Below, piece after piece: positions 41,555-51,469 of a stretch of 64,000 nucleotides of DNA (positions are counted from its first letter, which is position 1; every line of letters starts with the position of its first letter). Made by a program: the position numbers and the translations under genes. Location of the stretch: assembly GCA_030849465.1 (NCBI GenBank), contig JARVLF010000007.1:430611-494610 (forward strand), read 5' to 3'. Below the pieces are notes generated by a model. The model was not told the origin of the DNA, searched no databases, and saw only the letters and a list, made by a program, of their open reading frames with translations. This DNA comes from Moesziomyces globuligerus. Lineage: Eukaryota > Basidiomycota > Ustilaginomycetes > Ustilaginales > Ustilaginaceae.

Positions 41555-42494
41555 TCATCTCCTCGGGTTGGCGGCGGGAGCGTTTGGGTTTTGTGCGGGC
41601 TGTGCAGGCTGCTGAGCGGCCTGGGGGTTTTGGACCGAGAGGACGGAGCTAGCGTATCTGGAAATGAGGTCGGTGAGGGTGAGATAGGCCTTCCTCACCA
41701 CAGGAGGGCAGCTCTGGTGCTGGGTGTAGCCGTCGAGGATGCTCTTGACGTGCTGGAACGCAGCTCGGGTGAACGAGCTCATGTAAAAGCGCAGCCGGAG
41801 AAAGTGCGCGTAGAACAGCGGTGCCATGAGCGAGTTTCGAAACAGCACAGCGCCAAAGAGCACGCGCGCAAAGATGGCCACCTCGGCATACGCCACGAAG
41901 CGCATGGCCGGATCGTAGTTGGCCTTGACCCACGACTGGATGAACTTGGCCGCCTTGGCGGGCGGTGCGGCGGGTTGCGTCGCCGGCGCGCCACCCGCTG
42001 CAGTCTGATTCGCACCCGGCGCAGGCGAGGCCGACGGAAAGACCATAGGGATCACCGTCGTGCGCAGGAAGGTGAGCACGTGGAAGAGCGAAAACGTGAC
42101 AAACGGCACGAGCGTGATAAAGATCGACTTGGACATGAACCAGTACACGGCCAAGAAGAGGTACTGGACGTTTTCGTCCATCAGCGCACGCTGGATGTAC
42201 GGCTTGTTGAGCTGCGGCACGCCAAACGACTTGTAGACCACCACGCAGTACGAGATGATCGCGCCCAGATACGTCGCCGTATACCATCGTCCCAACCCGC
42301 CCGAGGCGGTGGCGAACATCAGCGTGCCGACCAGATAGCGGAGACCGGCAAACAGACACAGGAAGTGGCCCGCCGCCCAGATGAGGTGCGGCGTCGATGC
42401 CGAAGGTCGTGGCTGTCGATCGTGGCGTCAAGAAGCAAGAAGGTCAGCCACGGATACCAACCATGCAAGAATTCGCTGAGAGGATACGTACCAT
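41555..42494 (-). CDS. POM33: TMEM33/Pom33-family ER and nuclear pore membrane protein
   Basis: Two exons are read: an ATG-only first exon (42494-42492, donor GTACGT) and exon two (42412-41555), giving 286 residues beginning MPRPSASTPHLIWAAGHF. Four or more hydrophobic segments (near residues 15-35, 50-70, 100-125, 190-215) and the LNKPYIQRALMDENVQYLFLAVYWF block match the TMEM33/Pom33/Tts1 family. These membrane proteins shape the ER and help distribute nuclear pores. A Pro/Ala/Gln-rich insert lies near 138-160 and the tail is Pro/Asn/Ala-rich. A first exon of a bare ATG is unusual; an unseen upstream exon is the alternative. From the internal ATG at 42319 the first helix would be lost. Confidence 0.85.
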
Positions 42495-43227
42495 GATGGG
42501 GCAAGCAGACGCTGGCGAGGAGGGGGGGTGAGATGCGAGAGAGCGGAAGGATGGGAGACTCTAGTGCTCGCGAGGGTGATCGGTCGGGATGATGATGAGG
42601 AGGAAGAGCGTCGAGAGCGTGCTGCAAAGGGAAGAGATAGCTGAGCGCGAGGATGCGTGATTCCACGCGGAGCGCCCGACGCCCAATCCGCTGGATTCCA
42701 GGTGGAGGGGCCACTTTGCACAGATCACACCGCGGATGGCCCGATAGAAGCAAACTGTGGCGGTGTGCCTCGGCCATCCGGCCGGCTCTCGGAGGCGCCG
42801 ACGAATCATCCTATCAAATCGGATCCAAATGCGCCTCGCCATCGGGTCACACCCGATTGTGATTCGTGATTGCGCCGGCTCGAGTCAGGCGGAAAAAGAT
42901 GCGGGGAGGGCGCCGCGAGATTATGCACCAGCAGCAACGCGCGAGATGCGGGTAGAGTGCAGTCACAGCGCAGCGCAGTCAGGGTCGGCTCAGCCGCTGC
43001 TCCTCAGCCGCGCTGCTCGAGTGCCGCGCATGCTGAGCGCTGTCGGGTCGAACCCTACTCGCGTCAGAGTGCATGTGATGGCCAAAGAAGCCGCCGTCGG
43101 ACTCGAGCCGCTGCTACCATCATCTCGCTCATCACGCCTCGTCACCACCCATCACCACCAGGATGATCGTCAGGATACGCTTGCACTAGCAGCCCACCGC
43201 ATCGCAGCCCATCTTGCAGTAACAAGA
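42495..43227. promoter_or_regulatory. Divergent promoter region
   Basis: About 730 bp between the POM33-like gene and the GTPBP-like gene. The frame of the plus-strand gene is open from 42757, but the sequence before 43228 has no conserved or biased protein character. No TATA box was identified. Confidence 0.4.
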
Positions 43228-45072
43228 ATGTTTGGCGATCCGATACCGACGTCGCCGCGCTTCGCTTCGCTCTCCACCTCGCTCTCCACGACGGCCTCCA
43301 ACACGGCCCCGCCCACTCCCCCTTCCCATCGCAGCTTGGTCGGGCACGATCTCGAGACCAAAGGTGGTCCATTCCAAGTCGGTCAGCCGCTGCCGGCACT
43401 CCACCTGCTCAACATGGCGTGCGACGATGCGCTCTCCGACCTCAGCGACGAGGCCGACGGCTTCTTCTCCCTCGACATGGACGTCAGCATCGACCAGCAG
43501 CTCCAGGATCATGCTCTCCCCACGCCACCATTCATCCACCCGGCCGTTGCGGACAGATTCGATCTTCCGCCATCGCGCGCAAGCCGCGATGCATCCGCCT
43601 CGCCGCATCCCAATCCCGCGCTCCGCAGAGCCTCCGAGTCCGTCTCCTACTCTTCCTCCCCGCTGCAGTCCGTCGGACTCGATCCCGTGCTTGCCTCACG
43701 CTCTCGCAACTCGCCCCTCCCCAGCGCTGCCGCCACCACCCCCGACGCGCTTGTCGCCTCGGACGCCTCGCCTCGCAATGCTTCGCCCCCGACCTCATTC
43801 GGTCCCATCGCTCCCGAGGTCGACCAGAAGGGCAACCTCGAATACAAGCTCAAGATCCTCCCGCCCAGCAGAGAGCGCTTCGACCGCCTCGCCACCCAGC
43901 TCAAATGGCGCCTCCTCGAGGGCGCCGGCCTCGCCGTCTACGAGATCGGCGTGCTCGACGACGGCACCCTCATCGGACTCGACCCAGACTCGATGAAGGA
44001 CTCGCTCAAGCTCCTCTCCCTCATGGCCGCAGAGGTCGGAGCGAGCTGCCACGTTCAGCGTGTGCTCGCGCTCGAGCGCCTCGACGAGACCGGCAGCCAA
44101 TCCGCTGTTGCTCTGACCGACACGCATCCCAGCAAAGCGGCTGGCTCCGACTTGAGCCTGCGCGCCTTGGCACCGCACGAGGCGGTGCGCTGCATGCAGC
44201 CCTTCATCGCGACTGCTGAACTCCAGCCGCACGTTCGCGACGATCTGCTCGCCTCGGGCGCAGCCGGATCCTACCGCTTCGACATTGCAGAGCAGCAGCT
44301 CCCCATACCGCCTTTGCCGGCTCTCGGCGGGCCCGACGCGTCCAGCCCCGCCGAGCCGGCCGAAGAGGCGCAGCACGCCATGTCGACGCAGACCAAGCGC
44401 CGCGTGCTCAAGTCTAGCCTCAACGGTCTGCACTCGGCTCCGGACGCGGTGGACGATGGCAAGGTCGGATCGGTCCCAGGGCGCAGTTCGCGCGATGTGC
44501 TGCTCGGGTTGGACCAGTCGGCGATCGTGTATCTGCCTTCGAAGCAGGAGAAGCGCATCCTGCGCGCCGCGGCTGCGGCCGAGGTCGAGTGGGAGGCGGC
44601 CGAGGCGGCGGAAGCGGCGCAGATCGAGGCGGCGCAGAGGGCGCTCTCGCACACCCAGGCGCAGGAACGCAGGATGATGGCAAAGATGACCCGCGTCGCT
44701 GACACCGTCCAGCCAAAGACGGCGCGCGCGCGTGCGCGCGCCCGCAAGCCCGGCAAGGTGGTGTCGGATTCGTCGGCGGGTGCCACGCCGTCCGACTCGC
44801 CTACGCCCTCGCCCAGTCGTTCGCCCGCCTTGGGCGCAGTAGGTGCGACACAGCCAGCGTCGGCGACGGCCGCGTATGCGGGATACGAAAACGTCATGGC
44901 TGCCTTTGGTGTGCTGTCCGAGCGTAGCGCGCGTACGCTCTACGGTAGACAGCCGGCAGAGCGTGGTGTGGAGGGGAACGAAGACGGCGAGATCAAAGGC
45001 AGGCTCATTGTCGAGGCCGTCGTGCGCAGAAAGGGAGCTGTGGACTCGCACAGCCGCGTACAGGACACGTGA
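43228..45072 (+). CDS. Protein with GTPBP1/2-like N-terminal region, GTPase absent
   Basis: The 614-residue protein has a Ser/Pro-rich N-terminus, then a conserved-looking block at about 195-290 (GNLEYKLKILPPSRERFDRL, QLKWRLLEGAGLAVYEIGV, LDDGTLIGL, ESLKLLSLMAAEVGA-like). This resembles the segment preceding the GTPase domain in GTPBP1/GTPBP2 translational GTPases. No P-loop (GxxxxGKS) or NKxD motif is visible downstream. Instead the rest is Ala/Glu-rich with a coiled-coil stretch near 455-490 and a basic Arg/Ala/Lys run near 500. It may be a fungal relative that kept only the regulatory region. The similarity is from memory of the family pattern, so the function is left open. Start 43228 is the first ATG giving biased protein sequence. 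Confidence 0.65.
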   Translation: MFGDPIPTSPRFASLSTSLSTTASNTAPPTPPSHRSLVGHDLETKGGPFQVGQPLPALHLLNMACDDALSDLSDEADGFFSLDMDVSIDQQLQDHALPTPPFIHPAVADRFDLPPSRASRDASASPHPNPALRRASESVSYSSSPLQSVGLDPVLASRSRNSPLPSAAATTPDALVASDASPRNASPPTSFGPIAPEVDQKGNLEYKLKILPPSRERFDRLATQLKWRLLEGAGLAVYEIGVLDDGTLIGLDPDSMKDSLKLLSLMAAEVGASCHVQRVLALERLDETGSQSAVALTDTHPSKAAGSDLSLRALAPHEAVRCMQPFIATAELQPHVRDDLLASGAAGSYRFDIAEQQLPIPPLPALGGPDASSPAEPAEEAQHAMSTQTKRRVLKSSLNGLHSAPDAVDDGKVGSVPGRSSRDVLLGLDQSAIVYLPSKQEKRILRAAAAAEVEWEAAEAAEAAQIEAAQRALSHTQAQERRMMAKMTRVADTVQPKTARARARARKPGKVVSDSSAGATPSDSPTPSPSRSPALGAVGATQPASATAAYAGYENVMAAFGVLSERSARTLYGRQPAERGVEGNEDGEIKGRLIVEAVVRRKGAVDSHSRVQDT

Positions 45073-45630
45073 CACCATGCGCATTCACTCGCCCCGGCAG
45101 ATGGAGGCAATGCATTTGAATGATGCCCTACGAGTTGTGCACGACCGTCTGTCAGTGGGAGCACAAAGGCGATGCCGGCTGCGTGTGCGCCAAAGTTACT
45201 GGGACCGTGCGCAGGAAGCAGTGGCGGTGAACTTGATGTGGGCACGGCGAGCACGGAGGGGCGACTGTCGGCACTCGTCGTGCAGAGCCTCATCGCACGC
45301 GTCAAGCGGTGACGAGCGGATGTGCACGGCTATGTGCCATGGCCTTTACCCGCGCAACCAGCATGACTCGCTGGGTTCCGCGTCGAGGACCTTGCATGCC
45401 TACGCTCGCGCTCGCCCGATCTCGGCATACCACTACGGAAGGACTCGGAAGGGAACTGGAATTAACCGCATCTACAAGGATAGTCAACGTAGAACGAAGC
45501 GACGGAACATCGGAGTAACGACAGACGAGGGGTTTGGAGCATGGTCGGAGCAAGATCAGGGATCGGAGGAACAAGAAGCTTGTAACAGGAACGAATGTGG
45601 ATGTGGCTTGACGAGGTCAGTTGTCGTGCA
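45073..45630. other. Convergent intergenic gap
   Basis: About 560 bp lie between the GTPBP-like gene and the minus-strand secreted protein gene. No gene or notable repeat is seen. Confidence 0.5.
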
Positions 45631-46320
45631 TCAGGCCTGGGAAGAGTGTCGTCTGTGGTGCAGGTGTCTGAGGCCGAGGGATTGGGAGATGGACTGGACG
45701 ATGCTGCCGCCCTTTGCGCTTGCATCTGCCTGTTGTGCTCCCGCCACGGTGACCGAGTTACCCGATCCGCTAACCACCGGTTTATTGACTTGGCATTCTT
45801 CAGTCTTGCCGCCGGTTGCATCTGCCGTAGCTTGCTGTTTGGCCATTGCGCTCAGAAGGCGTTTTTGTTCTTGGATCACCGAGGAACGACGACGTTTGGC
45901 CATTCCGGGAAGTTTGATGATGCTCTCTGCGTTACTACCTCCTGGTAGGCTCACGGAGCCGAGATGAGTGATCTTCTCGGCGAGCGAAGTGAGCGTGGTG
46001 AGAACGGCATCGATGGGATCGGAAGCTTCGCGTCTGGTGAGACCAAAGAGCTTAGCGGTCTGCGTCAGCGTCTGCTGAACCGAGCCACCCGTACCATTGG
46101 CTTCGGCTGCCTGAGTTCCGCCCGTGGTGACCGAATTGCCAGAGCCACTAACGACGGGTGCGTTGGTCTGACCCAGGTGCGCCAGGCCGCCGTAGCCATC
46201 GGCAGAGCCAGACTGCTTGCCAGATTGGAACAACAGCCGCTTCTCCACCGCCGCCCCCGATGCGAACGAGGCGCCAACGAGGACGAACAGCACGGCAGAG
46301 AGCGACGCAGTCAGCTTCAT
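45631..46320 (-). CDS. Small secreted repeat protein, Kex2-type sites
   Basis: The 229-residue protein starts MKLTASLSAVLFVLVGASFA, a clear signal peptide, followed by a KR site (residues 27-28). Two repeats of about 45 residues share PVVSGSGNSVT (56-66 and 181-191), then Gln/Ala and GGS segments and a LFGLTRRE or LGLRHL end. Further dibasic sites (RR 96-97, KRRR 142-145, KR 153-154) could be Kex2 cleavage points. There is a single Cys, so disulphide folding is not expected. It is not a recognised family. The longer in-frame start (46719) would bury the signal peptide; a TATA-like ATATAAA lies about 76 bp before 46320. It is divergent to a second secreted protein with a related SGSGN phrase. 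An apoplastic or effector role is inference. Confidence 0.75.
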   Translation of the reverse strand: MKLTASLSAVLFVLVGASFASGAAVEKRLLFQSGKQSGSADGYGGLAHLGQTNAPVVSGSGNSVTTGGTQAAEANGTGGSVQQTLTQTAKLFGLTRREASDPIDAVLTTLTSLAEKITHLGSVSLPGGSNAESIIKLPGMAKRRRSSVIQEQKRLLSAMAKQQATADATGGKTEECQVNKPVVSGSGNSVTVAGAQQADASAKGGSIVQSISQSLGLRHLHHRRHSSQA

Positions 46321-46395
46321 GGTAGAATCAAGGGCGGGCAGGGTAGGGGCTGGACTGAATGACGAGGCGAGGGAAGTCCCACGCCAGACGCAAGG

Positions 46396-46402
46396 TTTAT
46401 AT
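46396..46402 (-). promoter_or_regulatory. TATA box of the secreted repeat protein
   Basis: ATATAAA on the minus strand lies about 76 bp upstream of the chosen ATG at 46320. It supports that start over the longer in-frame one. Confidence 0.55.
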
Positions 46403-47156
46403 CCCCATCCAAGCTCTCCTCCATACGCCCGCCCGCGGTCAACTCCATGCATCGCTATGGGAGACAGAATACAGGATGAGTGGGGCGAGATGACGTTCGT
46501 GATGGCCATGGGATGAAGGCGAAACGAGCCGGCCTCCATTCCCAGAGTCGAAGATGCTCGATACCTGTGCTCTGCATTGCCAACGAGCCATGCTACGGGA
46601 TGCAGAGCTGCGGCATCCGTCGACGCTGACTGACACGATGCCGGGAAAAAGTGCGAACGGACCGCGCTGCCACTCACTTCAAACGATGTCACCGCACTGG
46701 CACGATGGGATGAACCCAAAGCGCGCGCAGAGAGGTACCGACGCCAGTGCTACGCTCGGTGCCTCGGCGATGACGCAGCGCCGTGCCACCGTATCGCGCC
46801 TAAGCACGACGATGGTGAGGTCAGCCTCATCCGGGAAGAGCGCGTTCAGACCATCCCTCATCCGAAGGTCGAGATGGCAAGGAGCACGAGCGTCGTTTAC
46901 TCTCCACGACTCCGCGCGTAAGGCGGAGAGCGACGACTCTCATCTTCAAAGAAAAGGGAGCGCAAGCGCGGTCCGAGCGATGGTGGTTGATTTGCACACG
47001 GGGTGAGTGATGTCCAGACAGGCTACCAGATGAAGGCACGGACGATCTATAGGTCTGAGCACACCAGATCAATTCGGACCCAAATCGCCCAACTGAACAC
47101 GTCCATCTCTACGACATGGCCCGAGGTGGGCTCGTCATTTCGAGGCTACCAGTCTC

Positions 47157-47162
47157 TATAAA
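47157..47162 (+). promoter_or_regulatory. TATA box of the second secreted protein
   Basis: TATAAA lies 52 bp upstream of the chosen start codon at 47214. Confidence 0.55.
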
Positions 47163-47213
47163 GACGAAAGCAACCCATCTCGCTTGGTGACGCTGAACGA
47201 TCATCGTGCCACG

Positions 47214-47663
47214 ATGAAGGCTCCGATCATTGTCGTTCTCATGATCAGCGTCGTCCGCTGCTCGGTGATCCGAAACGTCCCGTTGCAACGGGTGCGGGAA
47301 CCACGAGGGTGGGGAGACGTGCCGCTGGTGGTGGTGGGCAACTATCAGTCCGGCAGCAACCTGCAGAGCGGCTCTGGCAACACGCAGAGCATCGTCACCA
47401 CGACGCGCATCCACGGCAACAACAACGCCGTCTCGTCCAACTCGATCGGTTCCACCGTCGCAAGCCTCGTCCCAACCAACCCCAATCCCCAGCGCCCACC
47501 GCACGATGATGACGAGCAAGATCAGACGCAGCTAGAGGATGCCGTCCAGGCGGCGATATTGCAGCTCCAAACCGCGCTAGCACGAAGCCGCAGACACCGC
47601 TCCGAAGCAAGACCGAGATCGAAGTCCGAACACCGAATGCAAAGGCTGCGCACTGTCGACTAG
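47214..47663 (+). CDS. Small secreted protein with SGSGN motif
   Basis: The 149-residue frame starts MKAPIIVVLMISVVRCSV, a probable signal peptide. The mature part has QSGSNLQSGSGNTQSIVTTT (about 45-64) and an Asn/Ser-rich stretch (HGNNNAVSSNSIGS), followed by an acidic segment, a short amphipathic helix and a basic Arg/Ser-rich tail. The SGSGN phrase and flanking pattern echo the repeats of the divergent neighbour, so the two may be old duplicates. The family is not recognised. The start is taken at 47214 because an ATG 30 bp upstream would place charged residues before the hydrophobic core. Secretion is predicted by eye only. Confidence 0.6.
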   Translation: MKAPIIVVLMISVVRCSVIRNVPLQRVREPRGWGDVPLVVVGNYQSGSNLQSGSGNTQSIVTTTRIHGNNNAVSSNSIGSTVASLVPTNPNPQRPPHDDDEQDQTQLEDAVQAAILQLQTALARSRRHRSEARPRSKSEHRMQRLRTVD

Positions 47664-47731
47664 ACGACCACTCTCGACATCGCTAGCAATCTCACGTGCT
47701 GAGAGATTGCATCGAGTGCGGCTTTGGGTGG

Positions 47732-49406
47732 CTACGAGGTGAGCGCAGTTCTGCGGTAGGCGTAGGCGGTCAGCGCGACGAGGCTGGCCAGGCACATGCT
47801 GGAGCCGACAAAGAGGATGAGCCCCTGGAATCCGTTGATGCCGTAGTCGCCCTTGTGCGGATGGTCCGTCACCACTTGGGGCCGATAGAGTGCCGAGCCG
47901 ACGAGCGGGCCCGTAACAGCAGCGACGCCGCGGATGAACATCCATGCCAAGAACTGGAGCGCGTTGTCCGACTTGGTCACTCCGGCCACATCGCGTGCGA
48001 TCGGAGTGATGAAGCATCCAAACCCTCCTCCCTTTACCGCAGAACCAAGACAGTCAGCTCTATGATCGCCAGAACGCAGTGGAAGAGGGAGAACCTACAA
48101 AGGCACCAAAGAGCAGCGCAAAGGCGAGCACGAAAGGCAGTGTGGTGGCGAAACCGAGCAGCAGCAGCGCCACCAGGCCACACAGACCCGACGAGACGGC
48201 CATGCCGAGCACAAACGAGAGCCGATCGATCGAAGGGCCCGTGACCATGTAGCCGAGGATGGCCGAGGCGTTGAAGGCGGCCAGGATGCCCGTCGAGGCG
48301 GTCGAGGTGGCCCCGAGCGCGGTGGCGTACGTCGCAATGTAGAGCGATACCGCGTACCAGCCAAACGCCTGCAGGGCGACCAAGACAATGTAGATGAGCG
48401 AGAGCGGGTGGAGGAGCGAAGTGAGACTGCCGGGGAGGAGCGAACGGAGGAGCTGCAGCTTGGAAGCGGGCGGTGCCTTGGAAGCGGCAGGCGCGATCCT
48501 TGGCCGAACAAAGTAGAGCGCGGTGCCGGTGAGGAGCAGCTGTGCGAGTGCCCAGACGCGCATGGTCCATGCGAATCCGATCGAGGTCAGCAGCGCGTTG
48601 AGGATGAGCGGAAAGACGACGCCGCCGACGCCCGAGCCCATGAAGATGACTCCGGTCGCCAAGCCTCTGCGCTTGTCGAACCACTGACCGAGGTAGAGCA
48701 CGACGGGCAGCAGAAGCACGCCGCTGGTGATGCCGAACAAGACTCCCTGGAAGACGATGAGCATGGCGATCGACCTGGCAAACGAGGCGACGAGGATCGA
48801 GAGCGAACTCAGCACCAGGCTCACGAGCACCGTCGCACGGCGGAGGTGCGGGAAGGTGGTCGAGAATCCTCGCAGCATCAGCGGGACAAAGTGCTGGAAG
48901 CCGATGACGAGCGTGCCGACGGCCGAGATACTCGTCACGCTGGCACCGTAGAAGGGCGAGTCGGGATTGTGTTCGTGGTAGTCCTGAAAGCTGCCGTAGG
49001 AGTAGGCGACCCCCCACACCATGGACCAGATCACAAACCCACACGCCAGGAACCGCCATGCCGCAGCACCCTGGTCGACCGCCGCGAGCTCCGACACAGT
49101 CGGCGTGGGCTGCGATGGCGGGTAGGTTGCATCGAGGGCGGGCGGTGTTGGTGGTCGTGAATCCTCGTTGTCGGTCGTCGCTTTGCTGTCGTGCCGGTCG
49201 TAGCGGTCGTGCTTGTCGTCCCGCTCTTCCTGCTCCTCGACGTCCTCATCGATGGCGAAGGATTGTCGGCCGACGCGCGTGCGGAACTGGCGTGCTTCCC
49301 AATCGTCGCTCGTCGAGGCTCGAGACGGACGTCGCTGCTGGACGGTCGAGGTGGAGGCGACGGCTCCAGCTGCAGCTGCCGAGGCGGTAGGAGTGAGCAG
49401 CGACAT
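47732..49406 (-). CDS. MFS monocarboxylate-type (MCT/SLC16-like) transporter
   Basis: Two exons (49406-48095 and 48027-47732; donor GTTCTC, acceptor GGGAG, phase 1) give 535 residues. A hydrophilic N-terminus of about 120 residues (acidic and His-rich) precedes 12 predicted helices. Helix 1 carries GFVIWSMVWGVAYSYGSF, the helix 4/5 region GVLLLPVVLYLGQWFDKRRGLATG, the typical monocarboxylate-permease pattern, and the junction reads GAFVGGFGCFITPIARDV. Fungal MCT homologues (Mch family) often have unknown substrates, so pyruvate or lactate transport is not claimed. Without exon two the ORF lacks the last two helices. The gene is divergent to the methyltransferase. Confidence 0.87.
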
Positions 49407-49855
49407 GATGCTGCGCGATCAGTCGGCGGAATGGCGGCGTTGAGGGTGGTGGAGATCGTCGTGTCCGTCTTCTGCACTTCGCCATCGACGGCGAAGAGGC
49501 CAAGATGTGACTCGAGCAGAATAGAAAATTTGGCGATCGACAGCTTCGGACGATGGAGCGCCGAGACTTTTTCATATCGTATCTCAGCATGGCGCTGAAA
49601 TCTTTCTCGGCGAATTCATCTTCCCGCGGGATGACTGCATGGCCATCACGGGTCCAGCAAAAGACTCAGGGTGGGGCGCGCCAGCTATGGTTGAGCCCGT
49701 GGGCTTCGGCAACAACGGGCGCGGACCCTGGACCGAGCGGTTGGACCCTGAACGCAGCCTCCGCCGGAAGATCCCACTGCCGCCGACATGCCCACCGGAA
49801 GAATGAAAGCCCCCCACCATCATCACCTGCCCACCACCTCTGTATCATATACAAG
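49407..49855. promoter_or_regulatory. Divergent promoter of the MCT carrier and methyltransferase
   Basis: About 450 bp lie between the two start codons. The methyltransferase side ends with TGTATCATATACAAG just before the ATG. No clear TATA box or gene is seen. Confidence 0.4.
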
Positions 49856-50733
49856 ATGCTGCACCGATCAATGAGAGTCTTGCGCACACCACTACCGACA
49901 CTACCGACAAAATATCTGTCACGAGCCATGTCGACGGACCATCGCAACACCATCCTCTACCGAACGCATCCCGAGGTGGCGGAGCTCGTCACCGAGCTGC
50001 ACGCGCGCTCCGAGCAGCAGGATGCGCAGGGCACGGGCATCTCGTCGCTCAACCAGCAGAATATGCAGAAGCGCGACTTTAGCGTCTACAAGGACAAGAT
50101 GATCGCGCTCGAGCAGGATAAGGCCGAGCTGATCTACGCGGTGCTGCGAAACAAGAATGCGCGCCGCATCTTTGAAGCCGGCACCTCGTACGGCGTCTCG
50201 GCCATCTACCTCCTCCTCGCCTCGAAGCAGGCTGCCACCAGCGCCGTCCACGCGGATGCACCTCCGCCAATGGTCTGGGGCACCGAGAAGGAGGAGCACA
50301 AGGCCGACGCCGCCCTCGCCAACCTCGCGACCGCCCTCAAGCTGCCCAAGGGGACCCAAAGTATTCCTGGCTTCACCATGCTGCGCGGCGACATACTCGA
50401 GCAGACGCAGAACACCCAGATCGAAGGGCACAGCATCGACGCTGTGCTCTTCGACATCTGGGCCGAGCGTAGGTATCCTTTCTGATTTTCTTCGTGTTGA
50501 TCGAGTTGGCTGACCTCTTCTCGTTTCTCTCGGATGCAGTGGCGCTGCCGACCTTCAAGCTGCTTGAGCCGTCGCTGAAGCGCGATGCGGTCCTCTTCAT
50601 CGACAACTGGCTCACGGGCGTCGAGATCGGCACGTACGCGCCGCTGCGCGAGTACCTCGAGTCCAAGGGCTGGTACGTCGCCGCGATGCCCTTCAAGAAC
50701 GGTCTCGGCATGGCCACGCGCGTGGCTGTCTAG
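49856..50733 (+). CDS. O-methyltransferase-like (class I SAM) enzyme
   Basis: Two exons (49856-50468 and 50540-50733; donor GTAGGT, acceptor TGCAG, phase 1) give 268 residues. The SAM-binding motif I region reads IFEAGTSYGVSAIYLLLA (about 102-120). Later motifs are DAVLFDIW (about 195) and RDAVLFIDNWLTG (about 220). The layout resembles catechol/caffeoyl-CoA O-methyltransferase-like family 3 enzymes or Methyltransf_24 proteins of fungi. The substrate is unknown. The N-terminus MLHRSMRVLRTPLPTLPTKY is basic and acid-poor, suggesting a mitochondrial presequence; an in-frame ATG at 49928 would give a cytosolic form of 244 residues. Confidence 0.78.
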
Positions 50734-51469
50734 ATCGCACCGCGCTCGTCCATTTCACAGGCGATATCCTTCTGTTGCGAGGCGGTGGAAAAAGAGTGCA
50801 TCAATGTCAATCTGGCCAGTGCGAGTGGCCTGACCACCAACGCATAGGCTGCTGCGGTTCGAGATGGCCATTGTGCTGCTGAATGTGTTGAAGGACACGG
50901 TACCACGCCTCGGTATCCAGAGACATTGCCGGTGTGAGTTTGGCCCAGGGCTCCGAAAGAATATTGCTGCGACTGGACAGGCAAGCGCATGCACCGCCAT
51001 CAACGGACGCTATTTAGGGAACTCGTTGAAGCGAGGTTGAGATTGTGAAGTGGCTCTAGCAACTCAGCATCCACGACAAGAGCGCCGGAGCCGCCGGCCC
51101 AGAGCCTCTACTTATTGTCAGCACTCGAGCGACCTGCTCTGAGCACGCCCGGTCGTCTCATCCATACGAGGCACAGCTGCCAGAGGCTCGATCGGCACGG
51201 TGGAGGGTTGGTGCCAGTTGACAGGCTTGACAGCTCATTCATACGAGGCGACAGGGGCGACAGGATGGCCCCACGCCAGGATTTCTTCGATCTCACAAGA
51301 ATGAAGAAAATGATTGATTGGAAATCATAACCATTTTCGGATGTCGGAAAAGGCGAGAGCAGCAGCAAGCGAGAGAAATTTTCCTCTGCAAAACGGCAGA
51401 AAGAAGAGAATTCGGAGCTGCCAATTGGAGCCCATTCACCAACCACCATCATCGTCCGATCCGCACACC
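50734..51469. other. Intergenic region upstream of the RRP17-NOL8 gene
   Basis: About 735 bp hold the promoter of the downstream gene and the 3' end of the methyltransferase. No TATA box, repeat or gene was identified. Confidence 0.4.

Larger units (their letters stand above)
46321..47213. promoter_or_regulatory. Divergent promoter between two secreted-protein genes
   Basis: About 890 bp hold both promoters, each with a TATA element at an appropriate distance (46396-46402 minus; 47157-47162 plus). A shared upstream region would allow co-regulation. No other gene is supported. Confidence 0.5.

Noticed and set aside
43795..45084. 429-codon minus-strand open frame
   Set aside because: Antisense to the GTPBP-like gene; Arg/Gly/Leu-rich shadow.
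45631..46719. Longer 362-residue start for the secreted repeat protein
   Set aside because: The extra 133 residues lack conserved character, would hide the signal peptide and would run across the TATA element.
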